DNA of 64,000 nt, taken from the NCBI GenBank assembly GCA_016745035.1, contig JADGDE010000008.1, positions 62,001 to 126,000 on the forward strand, read 5' to 3'. The notes under the pieces are model-generated. The model worked only from the letters and a program-made list of their open reading frames with translations, searched no databases and had not been told where the DNA came from. Positions 26,878-37,021 of the stretch are shown here, in pieces (position 1 is the stretch's first letter; every line of letters starts with the position of its first letter). The DNA is from Thiotrichales bacterium (GTDB lineage: Bacteria > Pseudomonadota > Gammaproteobacteria > Beggiatoales > Beggiatoaceae). The position numbers and the translations under genes were made by a program.

Positions 26878-27792
26878 TTAGCTGCTGCTTTCGGTTTCAG
26901 GGGAGGATAACAGCCCTTGGTCGGGTTCAGTTTTAGGGCTGTCTTGCCCCGTCAACATGGCGAGTAAAGTGGCTAGACGCGCGCGCATTTCCCGACGGTC
27001 GATGATTAAATCCACCGTGCCATGTTCGAGTAAAAATTCACTGCGTTGAAAGCCCTCGGGTAAGGTTTCGCGCACGGTTTGTTCAATCACACGCGGGCCG
27101 GCAAAGCCGATCAGGGCTTTTGGTTCGGCGACATTGACATCGCCCAACATAGCAAAACTTGCTGATACGCCGCCCATAGTTGGGTCGGTCAGTACCGAAA
27201 CAAAAGGCACGCCTTGCTCTTTGAGTTTGCCGAGCACCGCACTGGTACGTGCCATTTGCATCAAGGAAAATAACGCTTCTTGCATCCGTGCGCCACCGCT
27301 GGCGGCAAAACAAATCAAAGGCACACGCTCGGCAAGAGCACGATTAGCAGCACGGACAAATTTTTCTCCGACTACCATGCCCATCGAGCCGCCCATATAT
27401 TTAAACTCAAAGGCACAAGCAATGACTTTGACATCAAAAATACTCCCGGACATGCTAATCATCGCATCTTTTTCATGGGTTTTTTTCTGCGCCACTTGAA
27501 TGCGGTCTTTGTATTTTTTGCTGTCTTTAAACTTAAGCCGATCTTGTGGCTCTAATTCTGCATCTAACTCGACTTGATTGTCTTCATCTAAAAAACGCTC
27601 CAAGCGCCGCCGGGCACTGATGCGCATGTGATGACTGCATTTGGGACAGACTTGTTGATGGCGTTCGAGTTCAGCTTGATATAAGACAGTTTGACACATG
27701 GGGCATTTATGCCATAAACCCTCTGGGACAGCGCGATGTCCTTTTGCGTCGGTACGGATCCTTGATGGGATTAATTTTTCAAACCAGCTCAT
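26878..27792 (-). CDS. accD: Acetyl-CoA carboxylase carboxyltransferase subunit beta
   Basis: The 304-residue protein has the N-terminal zinc ribbon (C30, C33, C49, C52) and the carboxyltransferase core with [21 protein letters not shown] and [14 protein letters not shown]. With AccA it transfers carboxyl from biotin to acetyl-CoA to start fatty acid synthesis. The short Ser/Glu-rich C-terminal tail is variable in the family. The divergent gene upstream is a membrane protein of unknown role; the 210-base gap must hold both promoters. Confidence 0.96.
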   Translation of the reverse strand: MSWFEKLIPSRIRTDAKGHRAVPEGLWHKCPMCQTVLYQAELERHQQVCPKCSHHMRISARRRLERFLDEDNQVELDAELEPQDRLKFKDSKKYKDRIQVAQKKTHEKDAMISMSGSIFDVKVIACAFEFKYMGGSMGMVVGEKFVRAANRALAERVPLICFAASGGARMQEALFSLMQMARTSAVLGKLKEQGVPFVSVLTDPTMGGVSASFAMLGDVNVAEPKALIGFAGPRVIEQTVRETLPEGFQRSEFLLEHGTVDLIIDRREMRARLATLLAMLTGQDSPKTEPDQGLLSSPETESSS

Positions 27793-28002
27793 GGTATCTA
27801 CATCTCTAGTCGTTGCCGCTTAGCGTCTTTTGCAAACTCAAGCAGGTGCTGCGCTGTGCGACAGAAAATATGGAAAATACGTTTTACCAAACTTTATCGG
27901 GCTTGGCATATCATTGGGGCAAAATTGTATCATAATGCCCCGAAACTTAGGCGGCTTTGTTTTATAATGTAAGTTTAATACTTTTCGATTTTTGGTGACA
28001 TC

Positions 28003-29460
28003 ATGGATAAAGACACTCCAAAGACAGCACCTGTGCCCAAAAAAGGTGCAAATGCCAAAGCTGCCCGTGTTATTGATGATAATCAAGTTTTGAACAAGCG
28101 TTTAGCTAATGATGATTATGACCCCTCCGAAAAGCCTCGACAGCGTTATCAAGAGTATGAGGAAATGTCCGATGCTAGCTCCAAGCAAAGAGACCCCTCT
28201 GCAGAGGCAGTTGAATCAGAGCCTGCGTATACTTCGCCACCTAAATTAAAACCTGAGCAAATCATCGATGAAGAGGTCATCACAGCACCTCATCCCCCAG
28301 GTAATAGCGCTGTGCCACCTTCGCCTTTAAGCTGGTATAAAGATTGGATTGGCAGTTCTAAAAATGACGCTAACAAGGCATTCAAAATAAGGATCTCAGC
28401 CCTGGTTTTTTTAGCCTTTATTTTTAGCGTGTTAATGGTTTTTGCGGCAAAATGGTTGGTAGGTTGGGTCATTCCTGCCCCGAAACCGCTGTCAAAAGAC
28501 AATAACAACATAGAATTACAAGTGCAGCAACAGTCTTTTAACACGATAGCTAACGCTAAACGCCAAGCACAAGCTGAGTACGCACAAGCAGCTCCCACTG
28601 TTGAAAACGTGATAGTGGCAACACAAGCACCGCTAGAAATTAAACCGATGACCCACAGGAACCCGGCTCCCGAAGCTGTAACCGTACAACAAACACCAAC
28701 ACCAGTACCCGCGCAAACAAACACCTTGGCAAGACCTAAGTTAAGCAACCCCTCAATCAATTTAGCCACCACCACCTTGAAAAACAGCCAACAACAACTA
28801 GAAACAACCCTGAAAATTGTGTTGCAAACTTATCCTCAATATTTTCGTTTAAGCCAGCAAATTCAGTTATTGCAAAAATCCTATACCCCTATTTTTATAA
28901 AAATTAATGCCGGAGAGCTACCCGCCCCCATTATTTATGAAAGTTTTTTACAGCATTTACAACAAGTAGCAAACGTTTGCTTGTCTATTAGCAACACGCA
29001 AAAACAAAGTTATCCGGCACAAAAAGCAGCGTTGTCGACCTTAGCACAATCGCTGCAATCATTTCGACAGGCTACAAAACAACTTAATCACTATGACCCA
29101 ACCTTACGTCTTGCCAATCCTCCACAAGCGGAGGCAGATCAATTACAACGGGTTTTAGTCACTAATTTAACGGAACAAATTGAAATTTTGAGTGATTTTT
29201 ATAGTCTTGCACAGCAATTAGCCCAAGCCTTGCAGGTTTATGCTGAACATGAGCAAAAACTCTTGGCTTTATTGCAAAATTATAGTGAAGTATTAAACGT
29301 GTCGTACAAAACTTTGGTTCTACAATATAAAGCCAATGTCATTAATGAAAGTACCGAAATGGTCTATCAGCTTTATCAACAATTAGAAAACATTGCCAAG
29401 CGCCAACGCCAAATCCGTCGCCAATACAAAAAAATACAACAAAACTTTTTAAGCCAATGA
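28003..29460 (+). CDS. Hypothetical single-pass membrane protein with Gln-rich coiled coil
   Basis: Not recognised. The 485-residue product has an acidic, Pro/Ser-rich cytoplasmic N-terminus of about 125 residues, one membrane helix at about 130-152 (ISALVFLAFIFSVLMVFAAKWL), a low-complexity Ala/Pro/Gln linker and then about 230 residues of predicted helix and coiled coil rich in Gln, Leu and Tyr. The next gene has the same layout, and both precede recC. A structural role at the envelope is possible. No enzyme motif is visible. Confidence 0.65.
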   Translation: MDKDTPKTAPVPKKGANAKAARVIDDNQVLNKRLANDDYDPSEKPRQRYQEYEEMSDASSKQRDPSAEAVESEPAYTSPPKLKPEQIIDEEVITAPHPPGNSAVPPSPLSWYKDWIGSSKNDANKAFKIRISALVFLAFIFSVLMVFAAKWLVGWVIPAPKPLSKDNNNIELQVQQQSFNTIANAKRQAQAEYAQAAPTVENVIVATQAPLEIKPMTHRNPAPEAVTVQQTPTPVPAQTNTLARPKLSNPSINLATTTLKNSQQQLETTLKIVLQTYPQYFRLSQQIQLLQKSYTPIFIKINAGELPAPIIYESFLQHLQQVANVCLSISNTQKQSYPAQKAALSTLAQSLQSFRQATKQLNHYDPTLRLANPPQAEADQLQRVLVTNLTEQIEILSDFYSLAQQLAQALQVYAEHEQKLLALLQNYSEVLNVSYKTLVLQYKANVINESTEMVYQLYQQLENIAKRQRQIRRQYKKIQQNFLSQ

Positions 29461-29515
29461 TGATTTCAGCCTCCTTATTTACTGTTACCTCTACACGCTA
29501 TCTTGAGGCTTTGGC

Positions 29516-30508
29516 ATGAGTTTATCTGACTGGCTTAAACCTGCACACGGTATATTTCGAGGTAAAAGCGAAACACCGAGGGCAACGGATGAACCACCAC
29601 GGGCTACCGGCGAAAAAGATGACAAAACAGCCAAGGTCATAGAAGAAGGTCAAAAACAGAAAAATGTGAAGCGCCCCAGTGGGTTTAGCTTGGCAAAATT
29701 GGGCAAGTTTTTATTATTAGCCCCTTTGTTTGCCTTATTTATCACCTTTGTGCTCATGACCGGTAGCCAGCAGCCCAAAGCACCGGAACCGAGTTATCAC
29801 AATAAAACCAGCAACACGGCTCAAACAACGAATACAAATACCAGCAGACATACCCCGCCTCCCGTGTCGCAACAGGGTGAAAATTGGACAGATGTCTTGG
29901 TAAAACTAAAAAAAGTCGAAGATTTGCGCCGTAATCTTCATCATTTAATTACACAACGCCAAGATCCAAAAAAACAACATAGTAAAAAAAACCTGACTTT
30001 ATTACCTGTTGCCGATGACTTACTCCACTTAGACGAAGATTTTCGTTTTGAAGTATTGCGCCCGCTAACACCTTTTCCACCTTTGCCAGATACCCCTATT
30101 GCCATAGAACTGGATGCTCATTTCAATAACCAAATTGCCGTAGCCCCTGTATTAGCTACAACTAAAACGCCTTTGACATTCACACCTAAAGGGAAAACCC
30201 TCAGCGAGCTGTTACCTTTATTTACTCAAAGTCTGGCAGCACAAAAACAATTATTGCAACAACTACAAATACAACAACCAATACAGCGACAACAAGTGAC
30301 CCCTATCATGATGCCTCAACCAGAGCCACAGCCACAACCACAGCCAAAATCCACTCCTGCAAATAAGTATGATTTTTTTGCCAATTCAGTGCATAAACAT
30401 TTACAAAAACCCCATTATCAGCGTCAAGCGCCTCAAACCGATAGCCGCTCGCCGGCTTTGTTGTCGGATAAACCCGACTCCAGCACCCACGAACTAAGCG
30501 GCATTTAA
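29516..30508 (+). CDS. Hypothetical single-pass membrane protein, second of a pair
   Basis: Not recognised. The 330-residue product has a charged cytoplasmic N-terminus (about 60 residues), one helix (LLLAPLFALFITFVLMTG) and a periplasmic Pro/Gln/Thr-rich part with EPQPQPQPKSTP. The layout resembles the preceding gene, though direct similarity is weak; they may be related by duplication or share a complex. It ends 3 bases before recC and is probably cotranscribed with it. Confidence 0.62.
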   Translation: MSLSDWLKPAHGIFRGKSETPRATDEPPRATGEKDDKTAKVIEEGQKQKNVKRPSGFSLAKLGKFLLLAPLFALFITFVLMTGSQQPKAPEPSYHNKTSNTAQTTNTNTSRHTPPPVSQQGENWTDVLVKLKKVEDLRRNLHHLITQRQDPKKQHSKKNLTLLPVADDLLHLDEDFRFEVLRPLTPFPPLPDTPIAIELDAHFNNQIAVAPVLATTKTPLTFTPKGKTLSELLPLFTQSLAAQKQLLQQLQIQQPIQRQQVTPIMMPQPEPQPQPQPKSTPANKYDFFANSVHKHLQKPHYQRQAPQTDSRSPALLSDKPDSSTHELSGI

Positions 30509-30511
30509 TTC

Positions 30512-33500
30512 ATGCGTTTATTTACCAGCAATCGTTTAGAACAATTACTCGAACTGCTCGCCGCCCTTGTTAGCCGCCCGCTGCCGCCTTTACAAGAAGA
30601 AGTGATTTTAGTCCAAAGTCAGGGGATGGCGCATTGGTTGTCGATGGGTTTATCCCAGCATTTAGGCGTGTGGGCAAACGCCCGTTTTCCTTTTCCCTTA
30701 GCCTTTTTGGGTGATGTACAAAAAGCCTGTGGCATTTACCAAGACCCGAAAGCTTGGTCGCCCGAGAGTTTGCAATGGGCAACCGCCAAAGCCCTAGAAC
30801 AGCATCAGCAACATCCCGCCTTTGAAGTCTTGAAACATTATTTGGATCATAACCAAAGCACGGAAAGTCGCTGGCAATTAGCCAAACGCATCAGTAATAG
30901 TTTTGATGAATACATGATTTATCGCCCTGAATTATTGCTGGCGTGGGACGCAGGCGAAGAGCCGGATAACTGGCAAGCGGTTTTATGGCGCGCTTTGGTT
31001 GCAGAAATTGCTGTACCCCACCGTGCGCAGTTACAACAGCAATTATTAACGGCTCTCAAAGCCGGAAACATAGACACGCAGCGTTTGCCTAGCCGCTTAT
31101 CTATTTTTGGAGTCTCAAGCCTGCCGCCGATTTATATTGAAATTTTGACTCAACTTGGGCAACACATCGAAATTAATTTATTGTTGATGAACCCGTGTGA
31201 AATCTATTGGGGTGATATTCTCAGCAGTTATGAACTGGCGCATCAACGCCTGAAACAAGGCGGGGAAGAAAGTGGTGACTTGCACCTAGAAGAGAGCAAT
31301 GCCCTGCTTGCCAGTCTTGGCCGCGTTGGGCGTGATTTTCTCGAATTGCTGTATCAATATGACTCACCCGCGATGAGCGCTTTTCAAGCCAATCCCAGCA
31401 GCAGTTTACTGGCACAAATTCAAAACGACATTCTCTATTTACAGCAAAATCCTGAAAAACAGCCCATTGATGGTGAAGATAAATCGATTCAACTGCATAG
31501 CTGTCACAGCCCCATGCGCGAAGTCGAGGTGCTGTACAACCAATTATTAGCCCTGTTTGAACAAAACCCCGACTTAAACAGCAGCGATGTTTTGATTATG
31601 GCTCCGAATATCGAAGACTATGCCGCCTTGATTCAATCGGTGTTTAGCCCCAACGACAAAACCCATTTACCCTTTAGTATTGCCGATAAATCCTTGCGCG
31701 GCGACGGAGTGTTGTTCGATTGTTTTATGCAATTACTGGCTTTACCAGAGAGCCGCTTAACCGTCTCCGAGGTCTTATCTTTACTCGAAACCCCAGCGCT
31801 ACGGCAACAATTTGGCATCAGCGAAACCGATTTGAGTCAATTAAGCGCTTGGCTACAACAAGCCCATATTCGTTGGGGTATTGATGCCGATAGCCGGGCT
31901 GATTTAGGCTTGCCTGCGTTTGCTGAATATAGCTGGAAACAAGGCTTGGATCGGTTGCTGCTCGGTTATGCGCTGGTCGATAACAGCCAAGAAATGCACA
32001 GCTTTGCCGATATTGTGCCGCTGGACTTGGTTGAAGGACAAGAAAGTTTATTATTGGGTAAATTATTACGCTATACCGATTTGTTGTTCAAGTATTACCA
32101 CGGTTTACAAACCGAGCGCCGCGCTGCTGATTGGCTCTTGTATATCGAACAATTGCTCAGCGACTTTTTTTATAGCGATGCCAGCAATCAAGCCGATTTA
32201 CAACAACTGCGCTATGGCTTGCAACAACTCGTAGAACAACAGCAACAAGCCGGTTTTGAGCAGCCCATTTCGATTAAGATTCTCGCCACTTGGTTTGAGG
32301 AATACTTATCGCGGCAATTGCCCGCCTTGGGTTTTATGACTGGCAAACTGACCTTTTGTTCTTTATTGCCCATGCGCAGCATTCCCTTTCAGGTGATTTG
32401 CTTGCTGGGTATGAATGATAAAGATTTCCCGCGTAATTTCCGCGCCCCAAGTTTTGATTTGGTCGCCGCTCAGCCACGCAAAGGCGACCGCTCACGCCGC
32501 CATGATGATCGCTATTTATTTTTAGAAGCCCTGCTCTCGGCGCGGCAAACGTTTTATATCAGCTACATCGGGCAGGATATTCGTGACAACAGCGCCTTAC
32601 AAGCCTCAACCGTGGTCGCGGTGTTACAACAATATACCGAACAACACTGGGGCGCAGAGCTACGGGCGCAAATCGAGCAGCAACACGCCCTCCAAGCCTT
32701 TCACCCCTGTTATTTTCAGCCTGATAGCGACTTTTTCAGCTATCAAAACCAAAGCTGTGCCGCGGGGCAAGCCTTGCAAAATCCCGATAAACAGCAGCCA
32801 CAGTTTTTATCCAGCGCCCTTGCACCTCACGCCAGCCTTGCTGAGGGTGTGATTGATTTAAGCCAAGTGCGGCATTTTTATAAACACCCCAGCCGCTATT
32901 TTTTGCAGCAATGTTTATCCTTGCAATTACAACCAAAACTAGAGCGCCTCGCTGATGAGGAACCCTTAAGCCTTGATGGTTTGGCAAGTTTCCAGCTTAA
33001 AAGTGAATTATTAAACCGCGCCTTACAAGGGCAAGCCACAGCCCAGCTACAACGCTGGGCGAGCATTGATGGCGAGCTGCCACCAGCGGCATTAGCCGAT
33101 CCGTTTTATCAGGCGCATTGGGGCGAGTTACAAAGCTTTTTTAGCACCATTGCCGAAAAACAACAAAAAACTCCGCTGGCAGTCTTGAATAAAACCCTGC
33201 AATTGCCCGACTGGCGACTGAGCGGCACAATTGATCATATCTACCCCGATGGCGTATTACGTTATCACCCCGCCAAAAGCAAACTCAAACATATTTTTAC
33301 GGTTTGGCTGCAACATTTGTTTTTGAATGCCGCTGCGCCGAAAGATTACCCACGTCACAGTGATTTATTATTTCAAAATCAAAGCTGGCGCTTGCATCCG
33401 GTTGCCGATGCCGCCGCACAACTCAATCAGGCGCTCAATGTATTTCAGCAAGGGCATTGCCAACCTTTGCTGTATTTTCCCGAAACCAGCCATGTCTATT

Positions 33501-33727
33501 GGGAACAGCGCTTTATGAATAATAAACCGGTTGAAGATGCGCTGAAAAAAGCCCAACAAACTTGGGAACAACACAGCTTTCAAGGCGCAGCGCCAGAAAA
33601 CAGCGACAGCGCCCACCAGCGTTGTTTTGGCGGGCGCAACTTAGAGGGCGACTTTGCCCAAGCTTTTGTCGAGCTTAACGAACAATTACTTAGCCCCTTG
33701 GCCGCGGTTATCGAAGCACAAGATTAA
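30512..33727 (+). CDS. recC: Exodeoxyribonuclease V gamma subunit RecC
   Basis: The 1071-residue protein begins with the RecC signature (MRLFTSNRLEQLLELLA; VQSQGMAHWLSMGLS). It contains LSIFGVSSLPPIYIEIL, the inactive helicase-like core with LPMRSIPFQVICLLGMND and FPRNFRAPSFDLV, and a C-terminal nuclease-like domain. RecC recognises Chi and holds RecB and RecD in the RecBCD complex for double-strand break repair and degradation of phage DNA. It is slightly shorter than the E. coli protein. recB and recD do not follow, which is unusual. Confidence 0.93.
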   Translation: MRLFTSNRLEQLLELLAALVSRPLPPLQEEVILVQSQGMAHWLSMGLSQHLGVWANARFPFPLAFLGDVQKACGIYQDPKAWSPESLQWATAKALEQHQQHPAFEVLKHYLDHNQSTESRWQLAKRISNSFDEYMIYRPELLLAWDAGEEPDNWQAVLWRALVAEIAVPHRAQLQQQLLTALKAGNIDTQRLPSRLSIFGVSSLPPIYIEILTQLGQHIEINLLLMNPCEIYWGDILSSYELAHQRLKQGGEESGDLHLEESNALLASLGRVGRDFLELLYQYDSPAMSAFQANPSSSLLAQIQNDILYLQQNPEKQPIDGEDKSIQLHSCHSPMREVEVLYNQLLALFEQNPDLNSSDVLIMAPNIEDYAALIQSVFSPNDKTHLPFSIADKSLRGDGVLFDCFMQLLALPESRLTVSEVLSLLETPALRQQFGISETDLSQLSAWLQQAHIRWGIDADSRADLGLPAFAEYSWKQGLDRLLLGYALVDNSQEMHSFADIVPLDLVEGQESLLLGKLLRYTDLLFKYYHGLQTERRAADWLLYIEQLLSDFFYSDASNQADLQQLRYGLQQLVEQQQQAGFEQPISIKILATWFEEYLSRQLPALGFMTGKLTFCSLLPMRSIPFQVICLLGMNDKDFPRNFRAPSFDLVAAQPRKGDRSRRHDDRYLFLEALLSARQTFYISYIGQDIRDNSALQASTVVAVLQQYTEQHWGAELRAQIEQQHALQAFHPCYFQPDSDFFSYQNQSCAAGQALQNPDKQQPQFLSSALAPHASLAEGVIDLSQVRHFYKHPSRYFLQQCLSLQLQPKLERLADEEPLSLDGLASFQLKSELLNRALQGQATAQLQRWASIDGELPPAALADPFYQAHWGELQSFFSTIAEKQQKTPLAVLNKTLQLPDWRLSGTIDHIYPDGVLRYHPAKSKLKHIFTVWLQHLFLNAAAPKDYPRHSDLLFQNQSWRLHPVADAAAQLNQALNVFQQGHCQPLLYFPETSHVYWEQRFMNNKPVEDALKKAQQTWEQHSFQGAAPENSDSAHQRCFGGRNLEGDFAQAFVELNEQLLSPLAAVIEAQD

Positions 33728-33775
33728 ACTGCGCTATGCTATGCTTTAGGACGTGATTAATACAGGAGGATAAAC

Positions 33776-34636
33776 ATGCGCTGGCAAAACAATCGACGCA
33801 GCAGTAATGTAGAAGATCGCCGTGGTGGCGGTGTCGGAACAAAGGCCGCCGGTGGCGGGATTGGTGCTATTATTATCGCCTTAATAGCGATGTATTTTGG
33901 TGTTGATCCGGCTTTATTTCTTGGTCAAGGTGGCTCAGGTTTAAGTCAACCGACAGAGCAAACCAGTCAATCAAACCCGCGTCCTGCGGCTGAAAATCAA
34001 CTGGCCGATTTTGTCTCCGTGGTCTTGGCTGATACCGAAGACACATGGCATCAAATTTTTAAGGCAAAAAAAGGCAAATACCAAGAGCCAAAACTGGTTT
34101 TATTTACCAATGAGGTCAAGTCCGCTTGTGGTTTTGCCGAATCGGCTATGGGGCCGTTTTATTGTCCAGCGGATCAAAAAGTCTATATTGATTTAGGTTT
34201 TTATCAGGACTTAAAAGACCGCCACGGCGCACCGGGGGATTTTGCTCAAGCCTATGTGATTGCCCACGAAGTCGGACATCATGTACAAAATTTATTAGGG
34301 ATTTCCACCCAAGTACATAAACTCAAGCAAAAAGTTAGCGAGAAAAAAGCCAATCAGCTTTCCGTACGTTTAGAGCTACAAGCTGATTGTTTTGCTGGTT
34401 TGTGGGCAAACCATGCCGACAAGGCCAGACAGATTTTAGAGCAAGGCGATGTCAATGAAGCTCTGACAGCCGCCAGCGCCATTGGCGATGACAGACTACA
34501 AAAACAAGCACGGGGCTATATCACTCCTGACTCATTCACGCACGGCTCTTCAAAACAGCGGATGCGTTGGTTTCAAGTCGGCTTAAAATCCGGGCAATTA
34601 AGTGCTTGTGATACCTTTAAGGCTGATAGTATTTAG
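33776..34636 (+). CDS. Neutral zinc metallopeptidase (YpfJ type)
   Basis: The 286-residue protein has a strong ribosome-binding site (AGGAGG) before the ATG, an Arg-rich N-terminus (MRWQNNRRSSNVEDRRGGG), one membrane helix, and the zinc motif HEVGHH (H164, E165, H168) within VIAHEVGHHVQNLLG. A third ligand region is LELQADCFAGLW. This is the KPN_02809/YpfJ family of membrane-anchored peptidases of unknown substrate. It follows recC by about 50 bases. Confidence 0.9.
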   Translation: MRWQNNRRSSNVEDRRGGGVGTKAAGGGIGAIIIALIAMYFGVDPALFLGQGGSGLSQPTEQTSQSNPRPAAENQLADFVSVVLADTEDTWHQIFKAKKGKYQEPKLVLFTNEVKSACGFAESAMGPFYCPADQKVYIDLGFYQDLKDRHGAPGDFAQAYVIAHEVGHHVQNLLGISTQVHKLKQKVSEKKANQLSVRLELQADCFAGLWANHADKARQILEQGDVNEALTAASAIGDDRLQKQARGYITPDSFTHGSSKQRMRWFQVGLKSGQLSACDTFKADSI

Positions 34637-34771
34637 TTGTTGAGTTACGCAAATGCTTCTTTTTCTGCCTTAAGAGCAGAAAAAACCGCCATTGCTGCAC
34701 AGCTAAGCTTCACTAGGCAGGTGGAAAAGCACCTTATTGTGGCAAAAACAGGCTTAGTGCGTCACATCAGT
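34637..34771. mobile_element. MITE-1 copy, about 135 bp, one end degenerate
   Basis: The right end GTGCGTCACATCAGT and the interior (GCAGGTGGAAAAGC, TTGTGGCAAAAACAGGC, GCCATTGCTGCACAGC) match the family. The left end is weakened (TTGAGTTACGCAAA). It lies after the metallopeptidase gene. A separate GGACT...AGTCTCGCCTCC hairpin-like stretch follows at about 34800. Confidence 0.72.
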
Positions 34772-34837
34772 ATTTAATTAGCATTTGGGCGGCATTGATG
34801 CAGGACTCAAGTCTCGCCTCCCATAGGGAGGTGCGCC

Positions 34838-35314
34838 CTATTCTATTGGTGCAGCAATACCTTGATCTACATGCTCTAAAAGTGGGGAAATTTTATTATC
34901 ATCTAACATATATCTGACCGCTAAGTGATATTTTTTCGTGGACTGCTGGGTATTGATGCTTATTTTAGAAAAAAGATCCAAAATGCAAGGAACTGGCTGA
35001 AAAAAAACTTTATCAGCCGATCCAAACCTGAGGTTTTCCTTTGCTCCGATCACAAATGTTGCCTCTTTTATGTGTAAAGGAGCAGCACTGATGTTTGTAT
35101 CGTTCTTATGATAAATATTAAGCTCAGAACCCTTGATGCTAATCGCACCTTTGCTAACAATGACATTGCCTTTGTAGGATATATGTTGATCATATTTTTT
35201 TACACTATCCGCCTCAATCGTTGTCTTGCCTTCACATATGGAATCAAAACAAAAAGTAGCATTTGAATAAGCACATAAAAAAACAATCAATAACCGTAAT
35301 GTATATTTTTTCAT
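34838..35314 (-). CDS. LptA/OstA-like periplasmic protein
   Basis: The 158-residue product has a signal peptide (LLIVFLCAYSNATFC) and an OstA-type segment, EADSVKKYDQHISYKGNVIV, followed by SKGAISIKGSELNIYHK. This is the beta-jellyroll pattern of LptA, which bridges LPS transport. The rest diverges and the usual lptC/lptB neighbours are absent, so it is probably a paralogue rather than the main LptA. It is AT-rich and stands alone in a repeat-rich region. Confidence 0.6.
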   Translation of the reverse strand: MKKYTLRLLIVFLCAYSNATFCFDSICEGKTTIEADSVKKYDQHISYKGNVIVSKGAISIKGSELNIYHKNDTNISAAPLHIKEATFVIGAKENLRFGSADKVFFQPVPCILDLFSKISINTQQSTKKYHLAVRYMLDDNKISPLLEHVDQGIAAPIE

Positions 35315-35889
35315 AAAAGAAACCCTAAAATTTTAAGCAAAACTGAATAAAAATAAAGATAGCCCTTAAGTTTCTGATAGTCCTGAATAGGTAGTGATAT
35401 AATTTTAATTATATAAGAATAAATATTAATTATAATAATGAGTAATATCAATCCTAAATTTTACTACTCCAACTCATTCCTAAGCTCTAAAGGCTGTAAA
35501 AGAATCCCCAAAATCGGTGATATTTTTTTCGTAAATCATTGATTTCACATCACTGAAAATCCAAAAAATGAGGTTGTTTTACAAACTCTCTAGCTTGGGA
35601 GTGCGTATTGCATCGCTTCAGCGGCGCGTAAAGCCAGAGCCTAGTACATTGACATTCCTTAGAATTAGGGTGTTTTCCCAGATATTAATCCTAATTTTTA
35701 ATCATGACAGTGCACTAGAGCATCTTGTCGCTTCCTTATATTTATGCATTGCAGATCATAAAAAAATATTAAGAAATTGTAATTATAGCTTGTGTTTATT
35801 TTTTAGATTTACAACAATATGCAACCAGAAGTTGGAAGGGCATCGTGCTATTCAACTCAAAAGCTAATTTTAAGGTAAAGTCATTAAGT
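35315..35889. other. Long gap with broken repeat, no supported gene
   Basis: AT-rich sequence containing a disrupted RP repeat (35461-35640). The short frame at 35568-35867 starts inside that repeat and has no ribosome-binding site or recognisable product. I see no RNA gene. Confidence 0.5.
35461..35640. repeat. RP repeat copy interrupted by a nested insertion
   Basis: CTCCAACTCATTCCTAAGCTCTA (quoted in part: TCCTAAGCTCTA) is the left half of the RP palindrome. CTAGCTTGGGAGTGCGTATTG (in part: CTAGCTTGGGAGTGCG) is its right half. About 104 bases (35487-35590) separate them. The insert has imperfect inverted ends around CTGTAAAA and TTTTACAAA and a CTA at each junction, consistent with a 3-bp target duplication. 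Confidence 0.6.
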
Positions 35890-36022
35890 GCTGATGTTAC
35901 CGCACTAAGCGCGTTTTTTCTCAAAATGATAGTTTTCCACCTGTCTAATGGGATTTAACCGTGGAGCAATGGCGATTTTTTTACCTTTTGGGGTAAAAAA
36001 GAAGTCTTTGCGTAACATCAGT
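35890..36022. mobile_element. MITE-1 full-length copy, 133 bp
   Basis: Ends GCTGATGTTACCGCAC and TTTGCGTAACATCAGT. The interior matches the 19310 copy almost base for base (GTGGAGCAATGGCG, CCTTTTGGGGTAAAAAAGAA). It lies upstream of the lipoprotein trio, 27 bases before its first start codon, so it may contribute promoter sequence. Confidence 0.85.
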
Positions 36023-36049
36023 TAAGTTTTTAAAAATGGAGATGTGATA

Positions 36050-36457
36050 GTGAAAAAACTGTTAATACTAACGTTATCTGCCTCGCTGTTATCTGGTTGT
36101 ATGACAGCAGCACAACATAGAGAAGCGGTAGAAGATAATTCTGCTGATCGTATGACTGTGGGTAAGGTACAAAGAGAAATTAAAGTGGGCATGAGTGGCG
36201 CAGAAGTAGCGCAGGCTTTAGGCTCCCCAAATATCGTCTCAACTGACGAACAGCGGCGTGAAGTGTGGATTTATGACAAGATTTCCACTGATAATGCTTA
36301 TTCAACCAGCAGTGGCGGGGTTTCTGCGCTGATTCTTGGAGGGTATGGAGAAAGCGCAGGTGCGACATCAAAATCACAAAAAACACTAACGGTTATCATC
36401 AAATTTGATGATAATAAAAAAGTACGTGATTTTGCCTATCACACTTCACGTTTTTGA
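36050..36457 (+). CDS. SmpA/OmlA (BamE-like) domain lipoprotein
   Basis: A GTG start at 36050 is chosen because GGAG lies 8 bases upstream; the GTG at 36044 is too close. The 135-residue product has a lipobox (LLSGCM) and the short BamE-like domain VQREIKVGMSGAEVAQALGSP (quoted in part), followed by EVWIYD. Such domains often sit in outer-membrane lipoproteins. It opens a run of three lipoprotein genes on one transcript. Its glycine-rich SSGGVSALILGGYG stretch is unusual for the family. Confidence 0.75.
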   Translation: MKKLLILTLSASLLSGCMTAAQHREAVEDNSADRMTVGKVQREIKVGMSGAEVAQALGSPNIVSTDEQRREVWIYDKISTDNAYSTSSGGVSALILGGYGESAGATSKSQKTLTVIIKFDDNKKVRDFAYHTSRF

Positions 36458-36469
36458 GGAATATAAAGA

Positions 36470-37021
36470 ATGCAAGCTCAACAAATTTATAAGCATGGCA
36501 TACTCATTCTTAGCAGTATCTTGATGCTTAGTTTAGCAGGGTGTCAAACCATCCCTAAAAATGCCTTAAAATTAACACCTGAGTCATTAGAAAAAAGAAG
36601 CCTACAAACTCGCCAATATGAAGGCATTGCAGAAACAGACTTGCTTGCTGCTTCTGCTGGCGTTATTCAGGACTTAGGTTTTAACATTGATGAAAGCGAA
36701 ACTAAACTCGGGGTGATTGTTGCCTCAAAAGAAAGGGATGCAACAGAAGCTGGACAAGTCGCTGTCGCCGTTTTTGTTGCCTTACTTGGTGGGGGCAATA
36801 TGGCTATTGATAAAAACCAAAAATTAAGGGTTTCGTTGATCATACGTCCAAGTCATGAAAATGATGATAAAAAACACTTAGTACGTGTCACTTTCCAAAG
36901 AATCATTTGGAATACACGAGGACAAGTCAGTCGTACTGAGGGTTTAGACAAACCAGAATTGTACCAAGAATTTTTTGATCGACTTTCCAAAGCTGTATTT
37001 TTAGAAGGACATAAAATATGA
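36470..37021 (+). CDS. Lipoprotein, paralogue of its downstream neighbour
   Basis: The 183-residue product has a lipobox (LSLAGCQT) and the pattern SLQTRQYEGIAETDLLAASAGVIQDLGFNIDESETKLGVIVASK (shown in the short form VIQDLGFNIDESETKLG). The same pattern recurs in the next gene (TLQDLGFVVDKADEVLG). The block before the C-terminus, ELYQEFFDRLSKAVFLEGH, also recurs (EIYQDFFTALGKSMFLTAH). It differs by a hydrophobic Ala/Val/Gly insert near the middle. No known function. Confidence 0.72.
   Translation: MQAQQIYKHGILILSSILMLSLAGCQTIPKNALKLTPESLEKRSLQTRQYEGIAETDLLAASAGVIQDLGFNIDESETKLGVIVASKERDATEAGQVAVAVFVALLGGGNMAIDKNQKLRVSLIIRPSHENDDKKHLVRVTFQRIIWNTRGQVSRTEGLDKPELYQEFFDRLSKAVFLEGHKI

Noticed and set aside
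35568..35867. Plus-strand frame of 99 codons
   Set aside because: Starts within the broken RP repeat, low complexity, no start signals.
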